A DNA stretch of 5,551 bases from Deltaproteobacteria bacterium CG_4_8_14_3_um_filter_43_13 (GCA_002782605.1 PFIF01000290.1:1-5551); one strand, 5' to 3'; shown: positions 1-5,518, counted from the stretch's first letter. Made by a program: numbers and translations. Notes: generated by a model not told the origin, from the letters alone.

Positions 1-217
1 CACACTTTCCCTCCCCCACATCAAAGATGATCTTTTGAGGGCGAAAGGCTAATGCGTTATTGAAAATCCTTTTTATAATAGAACAGGAGATCTTTGGAAG
101 GTAGATGTCACTATTTTCTTCTACCTGACCAAGGTCGTTATCAATATCTATCAGTTCCTCGGATCTGTATTTCTCAATTATATCATTGGGTGGATGCCCT
201 ACAAACCCCACCTTCAA
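1..217 (-). CDS. Unidentified protein, N-terminal part, running off the left window edge
   Basis: This minus-strand frame is open from a TTG start at 215-217 to the window edge, giving 72 codons with no stop; the C-terminus is outside the window. An AAAGGAG ribosome binding site at 227-233 lies 9 bases before the TTG. An in-frame TAG at 221-223 means the gene cannot start much further upstream; a GTG at 209-211 is the other possible start. The product begins MKVGFVGHPP and contains the stretches DIDNDLGQVEENSDIYLPK and KIIFDVGEGKC, a soluble-looking mix of charged and hydrophobic residues with Cys45 and Cys72. No signal peptide or membrane segment is visible. It follows uppP on the same strand after 73 bases, so co-transcription is likely. 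I do not recognise the family. The reading is supported by protein-like composition and the well-placed ribosome binding site, not by homology. Confidence 0.7.
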   Translation of the reverse strand, partial: MKVGFVGHPPNDIIEKYRSEELIDIDNDLGQVEENSDIYLPKISCSIIKRIFNNALAFRPQKIIFDVGEGKC

Positions 218-290
218 AATCTAAAGCTCCTTTGATTAAATTGGACCTTTTCTATTCCCCATTACTCCCCTGTTATATATCAGACATTGG

Positions 291-1058
291 CTATTTTATC
301 ACTGTCAAGAAGATTATTCCAATAATAATTCTGTAATAACCAAAATGCTTAAAACCATAATTCTCTACAATTTTTAAAAATATCTTAACAGCAATCCATG
401 CTGTAATAAAAGCAACTATCAGTCCTAGTCCGAATAGTAATATTTCATGTTTTGAAAAATCAATAGACGTCTTAAACAAATCGTATCCAGTTGCGGCAAA
501 CATAGTTGGGACGGCAAGTAAAAAAGAAAATTCAGTTGCTTGTTTTTTATCTAGACCGTTAAAAATGCCGCCTATAATTGTTGCAGCCGCCCTTGATACC
601 CCCGGTATCATGGAAAAACATTGAATAAGACCTATGAAAAACGCATTCTTATAGGTAATGCTTTCAAGGACATCAGTCTCACTTTGTTGGTCGACTATCT
701 TTTTATCAATCAAAATTAGAACTATTCCACCAAATATAAGCGAAACAGCAACAATTGTTGAATTGAATAAATAGGCTTTGATGAAGTCATATGCTAAAAA
801 ACCAACAATCGCAGTTGGAATAAAGGCCATACCGAGCTTTAAATATATAGAGATTCCTTGCCAAAATCGTTTAGCATATAGCAATACTATAGCCAGAATT
901 GCTCCAAGCTGTATGGAAATTTCAAAGGTTTTTACAAAAGCATCATCTTGGATTTTCAAGACACCTGAAGCTAATATCATGTGACCTGTGGATGATACCG
1001 GAAGGAATTCTGTCAAACCTTCTATGATGGCGAGAACAATTGATTGAATAATATTCAT
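291..1058 (-). CDS. uppP: Undecaprenyl-diphosphatase UppP (BacA family)
   Basis: This membrane enzyme dephosphorylates undecaprenyl diphosphate to undecaprenyl phosphate, recycling the lipid carrier for peptidoglycan and other envelope polymers; members also give bacitracin resistance. The 255-residue protein is slightly shorter than the usual 260-280 but looks complete. The first family motif is at residues 13-26 (EGLTEFLPVSSTGH), with E13 and E17 as the ExxxE acidic pair and H26 after the SSTG turn. The second is PGVSRAAATI at 152-161, with R156 as the expected phosphate-binding arginine; the common form is SRSGAT, so this is an SRAAAT variant. EFSFLLAVPTM (176-186) and a C-terminal YYRIIIGIIF helix also fit. 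Most of the chain is hydrophobic helices. The ATG start is supported by family alignment, but the ribosome binding site is weak (GGA 5 bases before ATG). A perfect 44-base palindrome lies 12 bases before the start, separating uppP from the small gene upstream. Confidence 0.96.
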   Translation of the reverse strand: MNIIQSIVLAIIEGLTEFLPVSSTGHMILASGVLKIQDDAFVKTFEISIQLGAILAIVLLYAKRFWQGISIYLKLGMAFIPTAIVGFLAYDFIKAYLFNSTIVAVSLIFGGIVLILIDKKIVDQQSETDVLESITYKNAFFIGLIQCFSMIPGVSRAAATIIGGIFNGLDKKQATEFSFLLAVPTMFAATGYDLFKTSIDFSKHEILLFGLGLIVAFITAWIAVKIFLKIVENYGFKHFGYYRIIIGIIFLTVIK

Positions 1059-1070
1059 TTTGTTCCATTA

Positions 1071-1114
1071 TGGGTTAAGATGACTTTGGTGTCCACCAAA
1101 GTCATCTTAACCCA
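1071..1114. repeat. Perfect 21-bp inverted repeat (long hairpin) just before uppP
   Basis: Bases 1071-1091 are the exact reverse complement of 1094-1114, separated only by TC at 1092-1093, so the DNA can form a cruciform and the RNA a 21-bp hairpin with almost no loop. It fills nearly all of the 57 bases between the stop of the 82-aa gene (1116) and the uppP start (1058). No U-run follows the stem on either strand, and the stem is only moderately GC-rich, so it does not look like a normal intrinsic terminator. It could be an RNA processing or stability element between two cistrons, a protein-binding site, or the footprint of a small mobile palindrome. Confidence 0.9.
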
Positions 1115-1115
1115 G

Positions 1116-1364
1116 TTAGTCTACTATCTTAAGTTCCCTCTTTTCTTTTCTTTTCCCTTTCCCTGCCAACAGGTTTTGATTGAACATAGCGTTCTTTGTA
1201 ATAACGGAATTTATGATAAAATAGATTATAACCGACTTTTCCCATTCTTTACTCGTATCAAAATTACCTATTCTGGTCTGATATTTTGCCCTAAGACTTC
1301 TAAGGGAGGCCTCATCGAAAGCAAGTATCTGCTCAGCTATTTTATTCAAGGCTTTTTCGATCAT
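1116..1364 (-). CDS. Small conserved-looking protein of 82 aa, function unknown
   Basis: An 82-residue soluble protein with a mostly helical look. Residues 1-30 are amphipathic (MIEKALNKIAEQILAFDEAS), followed by LRSLRAKYQTRIGNFDTSKEW, then a hydrophobic patch SVIIYFIINSVITKN at 44-58 that is too short and polar-flanked for a sure membrane helix, and a basic tail containing GKGKRKEKRELK. The start is well supported: GGGAGG lies 9 bases before the ATG, with a second AGGAG almost touching it. Only 20 bases separate it from the stop of the 59-aa gene upstream, so the pair is very probably one operon and may be translationally coupled. The plus-strand frame over the same bases is an F/L/S-rich antisense shadow. 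I cannot assign a family; the EWEKSVIIYF segment looks like a conserved core but I have no alignment to prove it. Confidence 0.7.
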   Translation of the reverse strand: MIEKALNKIAEQILAFDEASLRSLRAKYQTRIGNFDTSKEWEKSVIIYFIINSVITKNAMFNQNLLAGKGKRKEKRELKIVD

Positions 1365-1384
1365 CTCTCCTTTCCTCCCTCAGA

Positions 1385-1564
1385 CTATTCTGATTCCTCT
1401 TTGCTCTTAGTACCCTTACTCTCAGCTGGTTTTCTCCTTTTAGTAGTCTTCTTTTTGGTAACAGTTGTCTGTTCTATCTGCTCATGGGTTTCTTTAGCTT
1501 TTAGTTTTTTCGCCTTTTTCCTTCGTCGTCTTCTTCTTGCCAGTTCCCTATCTTTCTCTCGCAT
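1385..1564 (-). CDS. Very basic 59-aa small protein, function unknown
   Basis: A 59-codon frame starting at ATG 1562-1564 and ending in TAG at 1385-1387. A perfect AGGAGG ribosome binding site at 1574-1579 lies 9 bases before the start, the strongest in the window. The N-terminal half is an Arg/Lys block (residues 1-20, MREKDRELARRRRRRKKAKK); the rest is polar and charged (KKKTTKRRKPAESKGTKSK) and probably disordered, ending in acidic SKEESE. There is no cysteine, no membrane segment and almost no hydrophobic residue, so nucleic-acid or ribosome association is plausible but inferred. The ELARRRRRR-KK-LKAK pattern recalls short Arg-rich hypothetical proteins I associate with Planctomycetes and related genomes, which I cannot verify here. 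It sits between the recombinase-like gene and the 82-aa gene on the same strand, with short spacers on both sides. Confidence 0.68.
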   Translation of the reverse strand: MREKDRELARRRRRRKKAKKLKAKETHEQIEQTTVTKKKTTKRRKPAESKGTKSKEESE

Positions 1565-1617
1565 ACAGAAAAACCTCCTCCCTCTTGACTCCTTCAGTTA
1601 TCTTCAAAACAACACTT

Positions 1618-1941
1618 TTAAATCTCCTCTGAACCCCCTTCATATTCTTCTTTATTCAACCGATTAATCGACCACCATCGAGTCACTCTGTCTCCTTTGT
1701 AAATCAGGATAGTATCAGCATTTCCTTCGCTTATATCTCTGTATATTTGATCCAGTTCGTCTTTATTAACTATATTACATCCAAGAACCTTTTCCCTGTA
1801 TATCCTTACCAGATCCAGGCCCTCGGATTCAGCATAGACCTTGATCTTTTTTTCCTGCACTTCCAGATTAGGATTTGCCTCCTTAATTCTACCGGTAGGG
1901 GCTTTAATGTAACCAATAGCCTTTATCTTTTTGTCCTTCAT
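1618..1941 (-). CDS. Short serine-recombinase (resolvase N-terminal) domain protein, probably catalytically dead
   Basis: The 107 residues match only the catalytic domain of the resolvase/invertase family of site-specific serine recombinases. The opening IKAIGYIKAPTGR aligns with the family's YxRVSTxxQ, but the nucleophile serine is P15, the arginine two residues before it is K13, and the glutamine is I19. LEVQEKKIKVYAESEGL (26-42) and ILIYKGDRVTR (78-88) fit the family, keeping D84, R85 and R88 of the DRLSR motif, with G83 where a hydrophobic residue is normal. No DNA-binding helix-turn-helix or long C-terminal domain follows; the chain stops at 107 after an acidic tail. The start has a GGGGAGAGGG site about 11 bases upstream. 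It heads a same-strand series with the 59-aa and 82-aa genes. It could be a decaying mobile-element gene, possibly frameshifted near 1634-1638, or a domesticated DNA-binding or regulatory relic. Strand-cleavage activity is unlikely. Confidence 0.75.
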   Translation of the reverse strand: MKDKKIKAIGYIKAPTGRIKEANPNLEVQEKKIKVYAESEGLDLVRIYREKVLGCNIVNKDELDQIYRDISEGNADTILIYKGDRVTRWWSINRLNKEEYEGGSEEI

Positions 1942-1942
1942 A

Positions 1943-2104
1943 TTATACGCTGCCCTCTCCCCTCTTACTTACTTGAGTGCCTCCAGATAGAACGAGTCCT
2001 TTTATTAAGGACAACTTAAAACCTTTGAATTTCTCCTGATACTCGTCAAATTGTTGTCGTTCCTGTGGAAGCAGGAATACAGTCTTTTCAAAGGTGCTCT
2101 GGAT
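1943..2104 (-). pseudogene. Possible gene remnant upstream of the recombinase-like gene
   Basis: A minus-strand frame of 53 codons is open between an in-frame TGA at 2105-2107 and a TAA at 1943-1945 that sits one base before the recombinase ATG. The non-repeat part reads as protein-like (FDEYQEKFKGFK, then LIKGLVLSGGTQVSKRGE), but there is no ATG or GTG start, only an internal TTG. Its upstream part lies inside the palindromic repeat at 2056-2126. This could be the C-terminus of a gene disrupted by the repeat, or simply chance open frame. Confidence is low. Confidence 0.22.
1996..2012. repeat. Small hairpin, 6-bp stem
   Basis: GTCCTT at 1996-2001 and AAGGAC at 2007-2012 form a 6-bp stem with a 5-base loop in the leader or remnant region upstream of the recombinase-like gene. 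No U-run follows on the minus strand. A role is not evident. Confidence 0.35.
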
Positions 2105-2126
2105 TCAGGGTCAAGCCCGGAATGAC
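2056..2126. repeat. Palindromic dispersed-type intergenic repeat (about 71 bp)
   Basis: The ends are near-perfect inverted repeats: GTCGTTCCTG at 2056-2065 pairs with CCGGAATGAC at 2117-2126 (8 of 10). Inside, CCTGTGGAAGCAGG (2062-2075) is a hairpin, and GGAATACAG (2074-2082) pairs with CTGGATTCA (2099-2107) at 7 of 9. The wording, with a GTCATTCC-like end, GGAAGCAGGAAT, CTGGATTC and GGGTCAAGCCCGGAATGAC, matches a family of short palindromic repeats that I recall being scattered in intergenic DNA of many bacteria, often mis-called as small ORFs. Here it lies in the gap between the recombinase-like gene and cobO. The dispersed nature is recalled knowledge; only one copy is in this window. Confidence 0.7.
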
Positions 2127-2163
2127 AAAGACGGCATTTTCAAAAGTCTCAACTCAACTATAA

Positions 2164-2192
2164 TTGACTACATTTATATTAATCTTTATCAT
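2164..2192 (+). promoter_or_regulatory. Sigma70-like promoter candidate (distal) toward cobO
   Basis: TTGACT at 2164-2169 and TATCAT at 2187-2192 are separated by exactly 17 bases in a very AT-rich stretch. TTGACT has an inverted partner AGTCAA at 2194-2199, which could serve as a -35 for the opposite strand toward the recombinase-like gene, with TAAATG at 2171-2176 (17-base spacer) or TATAAA at 2173-2178 (15-base spacer) as a -10. Both directions are motif-only predictions. Confidence 0.3.
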
Positions 2193-2242
2193 AAGTCAAA
2201 GAATTTTATTGCTGGGTAATGTATCATCCCACCATCCCTTTC

Positions 2243-2271
2243 TTGACAACAGAACGTAAAACTAGTATCTT
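2243..2271 (+). promoter_or_regulatory. Sigma70-like promoter candidate (proximal) for cobO
   Basis: A perfect -35 TTGACA at 2243-2248 is followed after 17 bases by TATCTT at 2266-2271 (4 of 6 to consensus). Transcription from here would give a leader of about 120 bases before the cobO ATG at 2397. I looked for a cobalamin riboswitch in this leader and upstream but see no convincing B12 box, so vitamin B12 control by riboswitch is not supported. Confidence 0.4.
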
Positions 2272-2396
2272 CCAATGATAGGTAATATCCGTTGTCGTTA
2301 GTCAATTGTATGTGAGTTTACAAAAAGTTGGATAGGAAACAGTGGTAATAGAAAAAAATAAAAAAACATATACTGCTTATCGAAAGGGAGATCAAT

Positions 2397-2939
2397 ATGG
2401 AAAGGGAGAGATTGGGAAGAGGGACGATCCAAGTTTATACTGGCAATGGGAAGGGGAAGACTACTGCTTCTTTGGGCTTGTCTCTCAGGGCAATAGGACA
2501 TGGATATAGGGTTTACATGATACAATTCATGAAAGGTGATATTGAATACGGTGAGTTGATATCATCAAAAAAACTGCTTGCACCTTATTTGACCATTAAA
2601 CAGATGGGAAGGGCTGACTTTGTCAATAGAGAAAATCCCGAGAAGGTCGATGTTGACTGGGCTAAAAAGGCATTCAAGCTAGCCCAAGAAGTAGTTTTGG
2701 GTGGAGAATACGATGTGGTCATACTGGACGAGGTCAATGTAGCTGTTGACTTCGGATTGGTTGTGCTTGAAGACCTGTTGGAGTTGATGCGAGATAAGCC
2801 AGAAAATGTAGAACTGGTCTTAACTGGCAGGTACGCAAAACCTGAAGTGGTGCAAAAGGCTGACCTGGTCACGGAGATGCTGGATATAAAACACTACTAT
2901 GCGGGAGGGATAGAGTCTAGAAAGGGTATAGAGAGATAG
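2397..2939 (+). CDS. cobO: Corrinoid (cob(I)alamin) adenosyltransferase, CobO/BtuR/CobA type
   Basis: This cytoplasmic enzyme transfers the 5'-deoxyadenosyl group from ATP to the cobalt of reduced corrinoids, making adenosyl-corrinoid in cobalamin synthesis or salvage. The 180-residue length is typical of the CobA/CobO/BtuR family. A P-loop TGNGKGKTT is at 15-23, in the GNGKGKTT form characteristic of this family. MIQFMKG follows at 41-47, a Walker-B-like VVILDEVNVA at 107-116, the family signature LTGRYAKPEVVQKADLVTEM at 142-161, and the closing HYYAGGIESRKGIE that corresponds to the usual H-P-F-x-x-G-I-x-A-R-x-G-I-E end. GGGAG lies 7 bases before the ATG, fixing the start. No other cobalamin gene is in the window, so it may act in salvage or serve a B12-dependent enzyme encoded elsewhere. 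It is convergent with pth, only 16 bases separating the stops, with no room for a terminator hairpin. Confidence 0.95.
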   Translation: MERERLGRGTIQVYTGNGKGKTTASLGLSLRAIGHGYRVYMIQFMKGDIEYGELISSKKLLAPYLTIKQMGRADFVNRENPEKVDVDWAKKAFKLAQEVVLGGEYDVVILDEVNVAVDFGLVVLEDLLELMRDKPENVELVLTGRYAKPEVVQKADLVTEMLDIKHYYAGGIESRKGIER

Positions 2940-2955
2940 AGTTAGGGGTTTCTAA

Positions 2956-3540
2956 TTAGTCTTTTACAGTCATGCAGCTTTGCCGGTTGAACGCATTAAT
3001 CGCCATCTGAGCACCTTGCGTAATGATAGAAGCTAGCGCTTTTTCTCCTAAATGGACTAGTTCAGGAAGGAAATCCAACTGTTCTTGCTCAAAAGAACCG
3101 AGGACATAGTCTTTGGCTGTTTTATTGGTGGTTGGACGGCCAATACCTAGCTTCAATCTTAAGAAACTGTTTGTTCCCAGGATACTGATGATTGACCTAA
3201 CACCATTGTGCCCGCCATGCCCTCCCTTTTCTTTTATCTTAATTTTTCCAAATTCCATATCCAAATCATCATGCACAACAATTAAAGCTTCTGGGTCTAT
3301 CCCAAAATAGTCTAACAGCTTTTTTACTGTTTCACCACAGAGATTCATATAAGTCAAAGGCTTAGCCAAAATTACCCTTTGACCAATTATAAACCCCTTG
3401 CCGATTATGGAATTGAATTTTCTCTGAGAAAATTCAATATTATTCTCTTGTGCCAATCTTTCAACTACTAGGAATCCAATGTTATGTCTGGTTAGTTTGT
3501 AATACTCACCAGGGTTACCAAGCCCAACTACCAATTTCAC
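2956..3540 (-). CDS. pth: Peptidyl-tRNA hydrolase (Pth, bacterial type)
   Basis: This enzyme cleaves the ester bond of peptidyl-tRNAs dropped by ribosomes, freeing tRNA. All family landmarks are visible, numbered from the TTG at 3543: GLGNPG (7-12, with N10), TRHNIGF with catalytic H20, KPLTYMNLCG with N67, HDDLD with D93, GGHGGHNG with N113, and LKLGIGRP. The residue after NL in the MNxSG motif is cysteine rather than serine. The length, about 194 residues, is normal. GTG at 3540 is preferred as the start because it gives the usual short N-terminus MKLVVGLGNPG and lies 8 bases from AAGG; a TTG at 3543 immediately before it is possible and adds one residue. It is third in the prs-rplY-pth cluster, 115 bases after rplY. 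That gap shows no convincing terminator or promoter. Confidence 0.96.
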   Translation of the reverse strand: MKLVVGLGNPGEYYKLTRHNIGFLVVERLAQENNIEFSQRKFNSIIGKGFIIGQRVILAKPLTYMNLCGETVKKLLDYFGIDPEALIVVHDDLDMEFGKIKIKEKGGHGGHNGVRSIISILGTNSFLRLKLGIGRPTTNKTAKDYVLGSFEQEQLDFLPELVHLGEKALASIITQGAQMAINAFNRQSCMTVKD

Positions 3541-3655
3541 CAAGAATACCTTAATTATTTTTCAGTAACCACCCAGTTTGTCTTGGGGAAAAATAGAAAA
3601 TTTCCTTTTCTCTCTTCTGCGTTATCAAGGACTTTTCAAGAAGTCTTAACTAATC

Positions 3656-4303
3656 TTATTTATTCTCCTTTTCTTCTTTATCCCCTTGCTCTCCTCGGTT
3701 TTCTTCAATACCCATCTCTTCTTCCGCTTCTTTCATAACAGTGGGAGTTGAAACAGCCGCTACAACAAGACTTAAATCTTCCAAAATCTCAACCCCCTCA
3801 TCCAGACTAATCTCACCCAGATGAATTGAATCGCCGATCTCTAAATTGCTGACATCAATCTCAAAACGTCCTGGGATTTTTGAAGGCAGACATTTCACTT
3901 CAACCTCCCTTTTAATCTGCTGTAAGATTCCTCCAGCTTCCACACCTTTGGCCTTGCCAATAAGGTGAATAGAAATAGGCACTACGATTTTTTCACTCAT
4001 ATCAACTTCATAAAAATCCACATGGAGGCAATTCCTTTTTACAGGGCCTACTTGTATATCCTTTAGCACAACTGTCTTCTTTTCTTCGTTTTCACCAGCT
4101 TTAATAGTAAGGTCAATTAAAGTGCTTTCTATGGCCTCATCAGTCATTATCCTATTTAAAAGAAGGGAACTTAAACTAAGAGGGATAGATTCTTTCTTAT
4201 GGCCGTAAAGAATGGCGGGGATTAATCCTTCTCTTCGTAGTTTTTTAACAGCACTTTTGCCACATTCGGTACGTAAATCTGCATTTAAACTGACTTGTTT
4301 CAC
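3656..4303 (-). CDS. rplY: Large-subunit ribosomal protein bL25, long Ctc/TL5 form
   Basis: This protein binds 5S rRNA in the large ribosomal subunit; the two-domain form is called TL5 or, in Bacillus, the general stress protein Ctc. Residues 1 to about 95 are the 5S rRNA-binding domain, with the signature GKSAVKKLRREGLIPAILYG at 15-34 and HVDFYEVD at 94-101. Residues about 103-187 form the beta-rich C-terminal domain (VVPISIHLIGKAKGVEAGG, LEIGDSIHLGEI). A Glu/Lys-rich tail of about 28 residues follows, common in long forms. The 215-residue length fits the Ctc type rather than the short E. coli L25 of about 94. The start is GTG, with GGGAGGA about 5 bases upstream; an ATG alternative is not present near the family N-terminus. 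It follows prs by 51 bases on the same strand, the order seen in many bacteria. Confidence 0.95.
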   Translation of the reverse strand: MKQVSLNADLRTECGKSAVKKLRREGLIPAILYGHKKESIPLSLSSLLLNRIMTDEAIESTLIDLTIKAGENEEKKTVVLKDIQVGPVKRNCLHVDFYEVDMSEKIVVPISIHLIGKAKGVEAGGILQQIKREVEVKCLPSKIPGRFEIDVSNLEIGDSIHLGEISLDEGVEILEDLSLVVAAVSTPTVMKEAEEEMGIEENRGEQGDKEEKENK

Positions 4304-4354
4304 TCTTTCCTCCCAGAATCGCTTCTAATAATTCTAATAATACTTCAAGGTCTC

Positions 4355-5296
4355 TTAGACAAATAACCTGCTTACGGAACCCTCTTCATGGATACTTTTT
4401 ACAGCTTCACCCAGAAGCTCTGCAACAGACAGCACCTTTATTTTTTTGCAAGACTTTCCATCTTCCCTCAATGGAACAGTATCAGTCACAACCAGTTCCT
4501 CTATAGCGGAATCTTTAATTCTACTTATGGCTTGACCAGAAAGAACAGGGTGGGTACAACAGGCATAGACCTTTATCGCCCCTTTTCGGGACAAAGCATC
4601 AGCCGCCTGAGTAAGAGTACCCGCGGTATCAACCATATCATCCAAGATAACAACCTTTTTGCCATCAACTTCACCAATAATATTCATTACCTCTGCTGCG
4701 TTAAAATCTACCCTTCGTTTATCAATAATGGCTAACGAAGAATTGAGTCTTTTTGCAAATGCCCTGGCCCTTTCCACTCCTCCGGCATCTGGAGAAACAA
4801 CAATTAGATCATTTTGGAATCTTTCCTTTATATATTTCAAAATTACGGGAATAGCATATAGATGATCAACAGGTATATTGAAGAAACCTTGAATTTGACC
4901 TGCATGAAGATCTACAGTAAGAACCCTGTCTGCTCCAGCTGCTGCAATAAGGTCGGCCACTAACTTTGCTGTTATAGGTGCTCTTGGAGATACCTTTCTA
5001 TCCTGTCTGGCATACCCATAGTATGGCAGGGCAGCGGTTATCCTTCGGGCGGAAGCTCTCTTAAGGGCATCTATCATTATCAGGAGTTCCATAAGGTTTG
5101 TATTGCCTGGTGTACATGTGGATTGGACAACAAAGACATCCATCCCTCGAACACTCTCATCTATTTCTACTGCTGTTTCTCCATCACTGAAGCTTTTAAC
5201 TCTGACTTTGCCCAATGGGATTTCCAAGTATTGGCATATCTTTTCAGCCAAAGCGATATTTGAATTTCCAGAGAAAAGTCTTAATTTATTTAGCAT
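4355..5296 (-). CDS. prs: Ribose-phosphate pyrophosphokinase (PRPP synthetase, class I)
   Basis: This cytoplasmic enzyme makes 5-phosphoribosyl 1-diphosphate from ribose 5-phosphate and ATP, feeding purine, pyrimidine, histidine, tryptophan and NAD synthesis. From ATG at 5294-5296 the protein is 313 residues, the normal class I length, beginning MLNKLRLFSGNSN. Visible motifs are SDGET (37-41), PYYGYARQDRK (91-101), VDLHAGQ with metal-binding H131 (128-134), SPDAGGVERAR (168-178), the catalytic-loop KRR with K193 and R195, the PRPP-binding loop VVILDDMVDTAGT (215-227), and the closing HEEGSVSRLF. GAAGGGA lies 9 bases before this ATG. A TTG 42 bases further upstream (5336-5338) is in frame, but it would place the ribosome binding site inside the gene and add residues unlike the family, so I reject it. 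It heads the prs-rplY-pth cluster. No convincing promoter is seen in the repeat-filled 255 bases upstream. Confidence 0.97.
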   Translation of the reverse strand: MLNKLRLFSGNSNIALAEKICQYLEIPLGKVRVKSFSDGETAVEIDESVRGMDVFVVQSTCTPGNTNLMELLIMIDALKRASARRITAALPYYGYARQDRKVSPRAPITAKLVADLIAAAGADRVLTVDLHAGQIQGFFNIPVDHLYAIPVILKYIKERFQNDLIVVSPDAGGVERARAFAKRLNSSLAIIDKRRVDFNAAEVMNIIGEVDGKKVVILDDMVDTAGTLTQAADALSRKGAIKVYACCTHPVLSGQAISRIKDSAIEELVVTDTVPLREDGKSCKKIKVLSVAELLGEAVKSIHEEGSVSRLFV

Positions 5297-5345
5297 AACA
5301 AAAATTCCCTTCTCTTCGTTTATTAATAGAATGACCAATGTTAAT

Positions 5346-5465
5346 ACTCAGGTTGCTTAGGCTGAAGGCTGTTAGTCACTGCGCATTGAGCTAATTAGGT
5401 TGTTTAGACTGTAGGCTGTAGTAAGCTAATAGTCTATAACCTAAACTTCAGCCTATCCACCTGAG
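5346..5465. repeat. Nested inverted and direct repeats upstream of prs
   Basis: An outer inverted repeat pairs 5347-5367 (CTCAGGT ... AGGCTGAAG) with 5446-5465 (CTTCAGCCT ... ACCTGAG): 9 and 7 matching bases separated by an unpaired 5/4-base stretch. Inside it, AGGTT (5397-5401) and TAGACT (5405-5410) pair with AGTCTA (5431-5436) and AACCT (5438-5442). There is also an imperfect direct repeat, 5351-5372 against 5399-5420, with 19 of 22 identical bases (GGTTG-TTAG-CTG-AGGCTGT). It resembles low-complexity GGCTGAAGGCTGTAGG-type intergenic repeats. It sits 50 bases upstream of prs and would form a folded region in DNA or RNA. Confidence 0.65.
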
Positions 5466-5518
5466 CAGTTACTGATATGGGAACTCACAAAATTGATGAA
5501 CTCGTAAAAAGTCACATT

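Noticed and set aside
94..336. Plus-strand 80-aa open frame, and another plus-strand frame reading like a membrane protein (about 55-230)
   Set aside because: Both lie opposite the minus-strand gene that starts at 217 with a good ribosome binding site, and one also overlaps the uppP end. Hydrophobic reading is expected antisense to charged residues.
1044..1667. Plus-strand 207-aa open frame
   Set aside because: It is F/L/S-rich, crosses the palindrome and lies antisense to three minus-strand genes that have proper ribosome binding sites; it has none itself.
2272..2396. Cobalamin riboswitch in the cobO leader
   Set aside because: The leader is short and AT-rich and I see no B12 box or multi-stem core; a covariance-model search would settle it.
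2585..2872. Minus-strand 95-aa Ser/Thr-rich frame inside cobO
   Set aside because: It is an antisense shadow of the well-supported adenosyltransferase.
3630..3645. Hairpin GACTT-TTCAAG-AAGTC between rplY and pth as a terminator
   Set aside because: The stem is only 5 bp, AT-rich and not followed by a U-run on the minus strand.
5297..5338. In-frame TTG extension of prs by 14 residues
   Set aside because: The extension contains the ribosome binding site for the internal ATG, and the family N-terminus begins at MLNKLRLFSGN.
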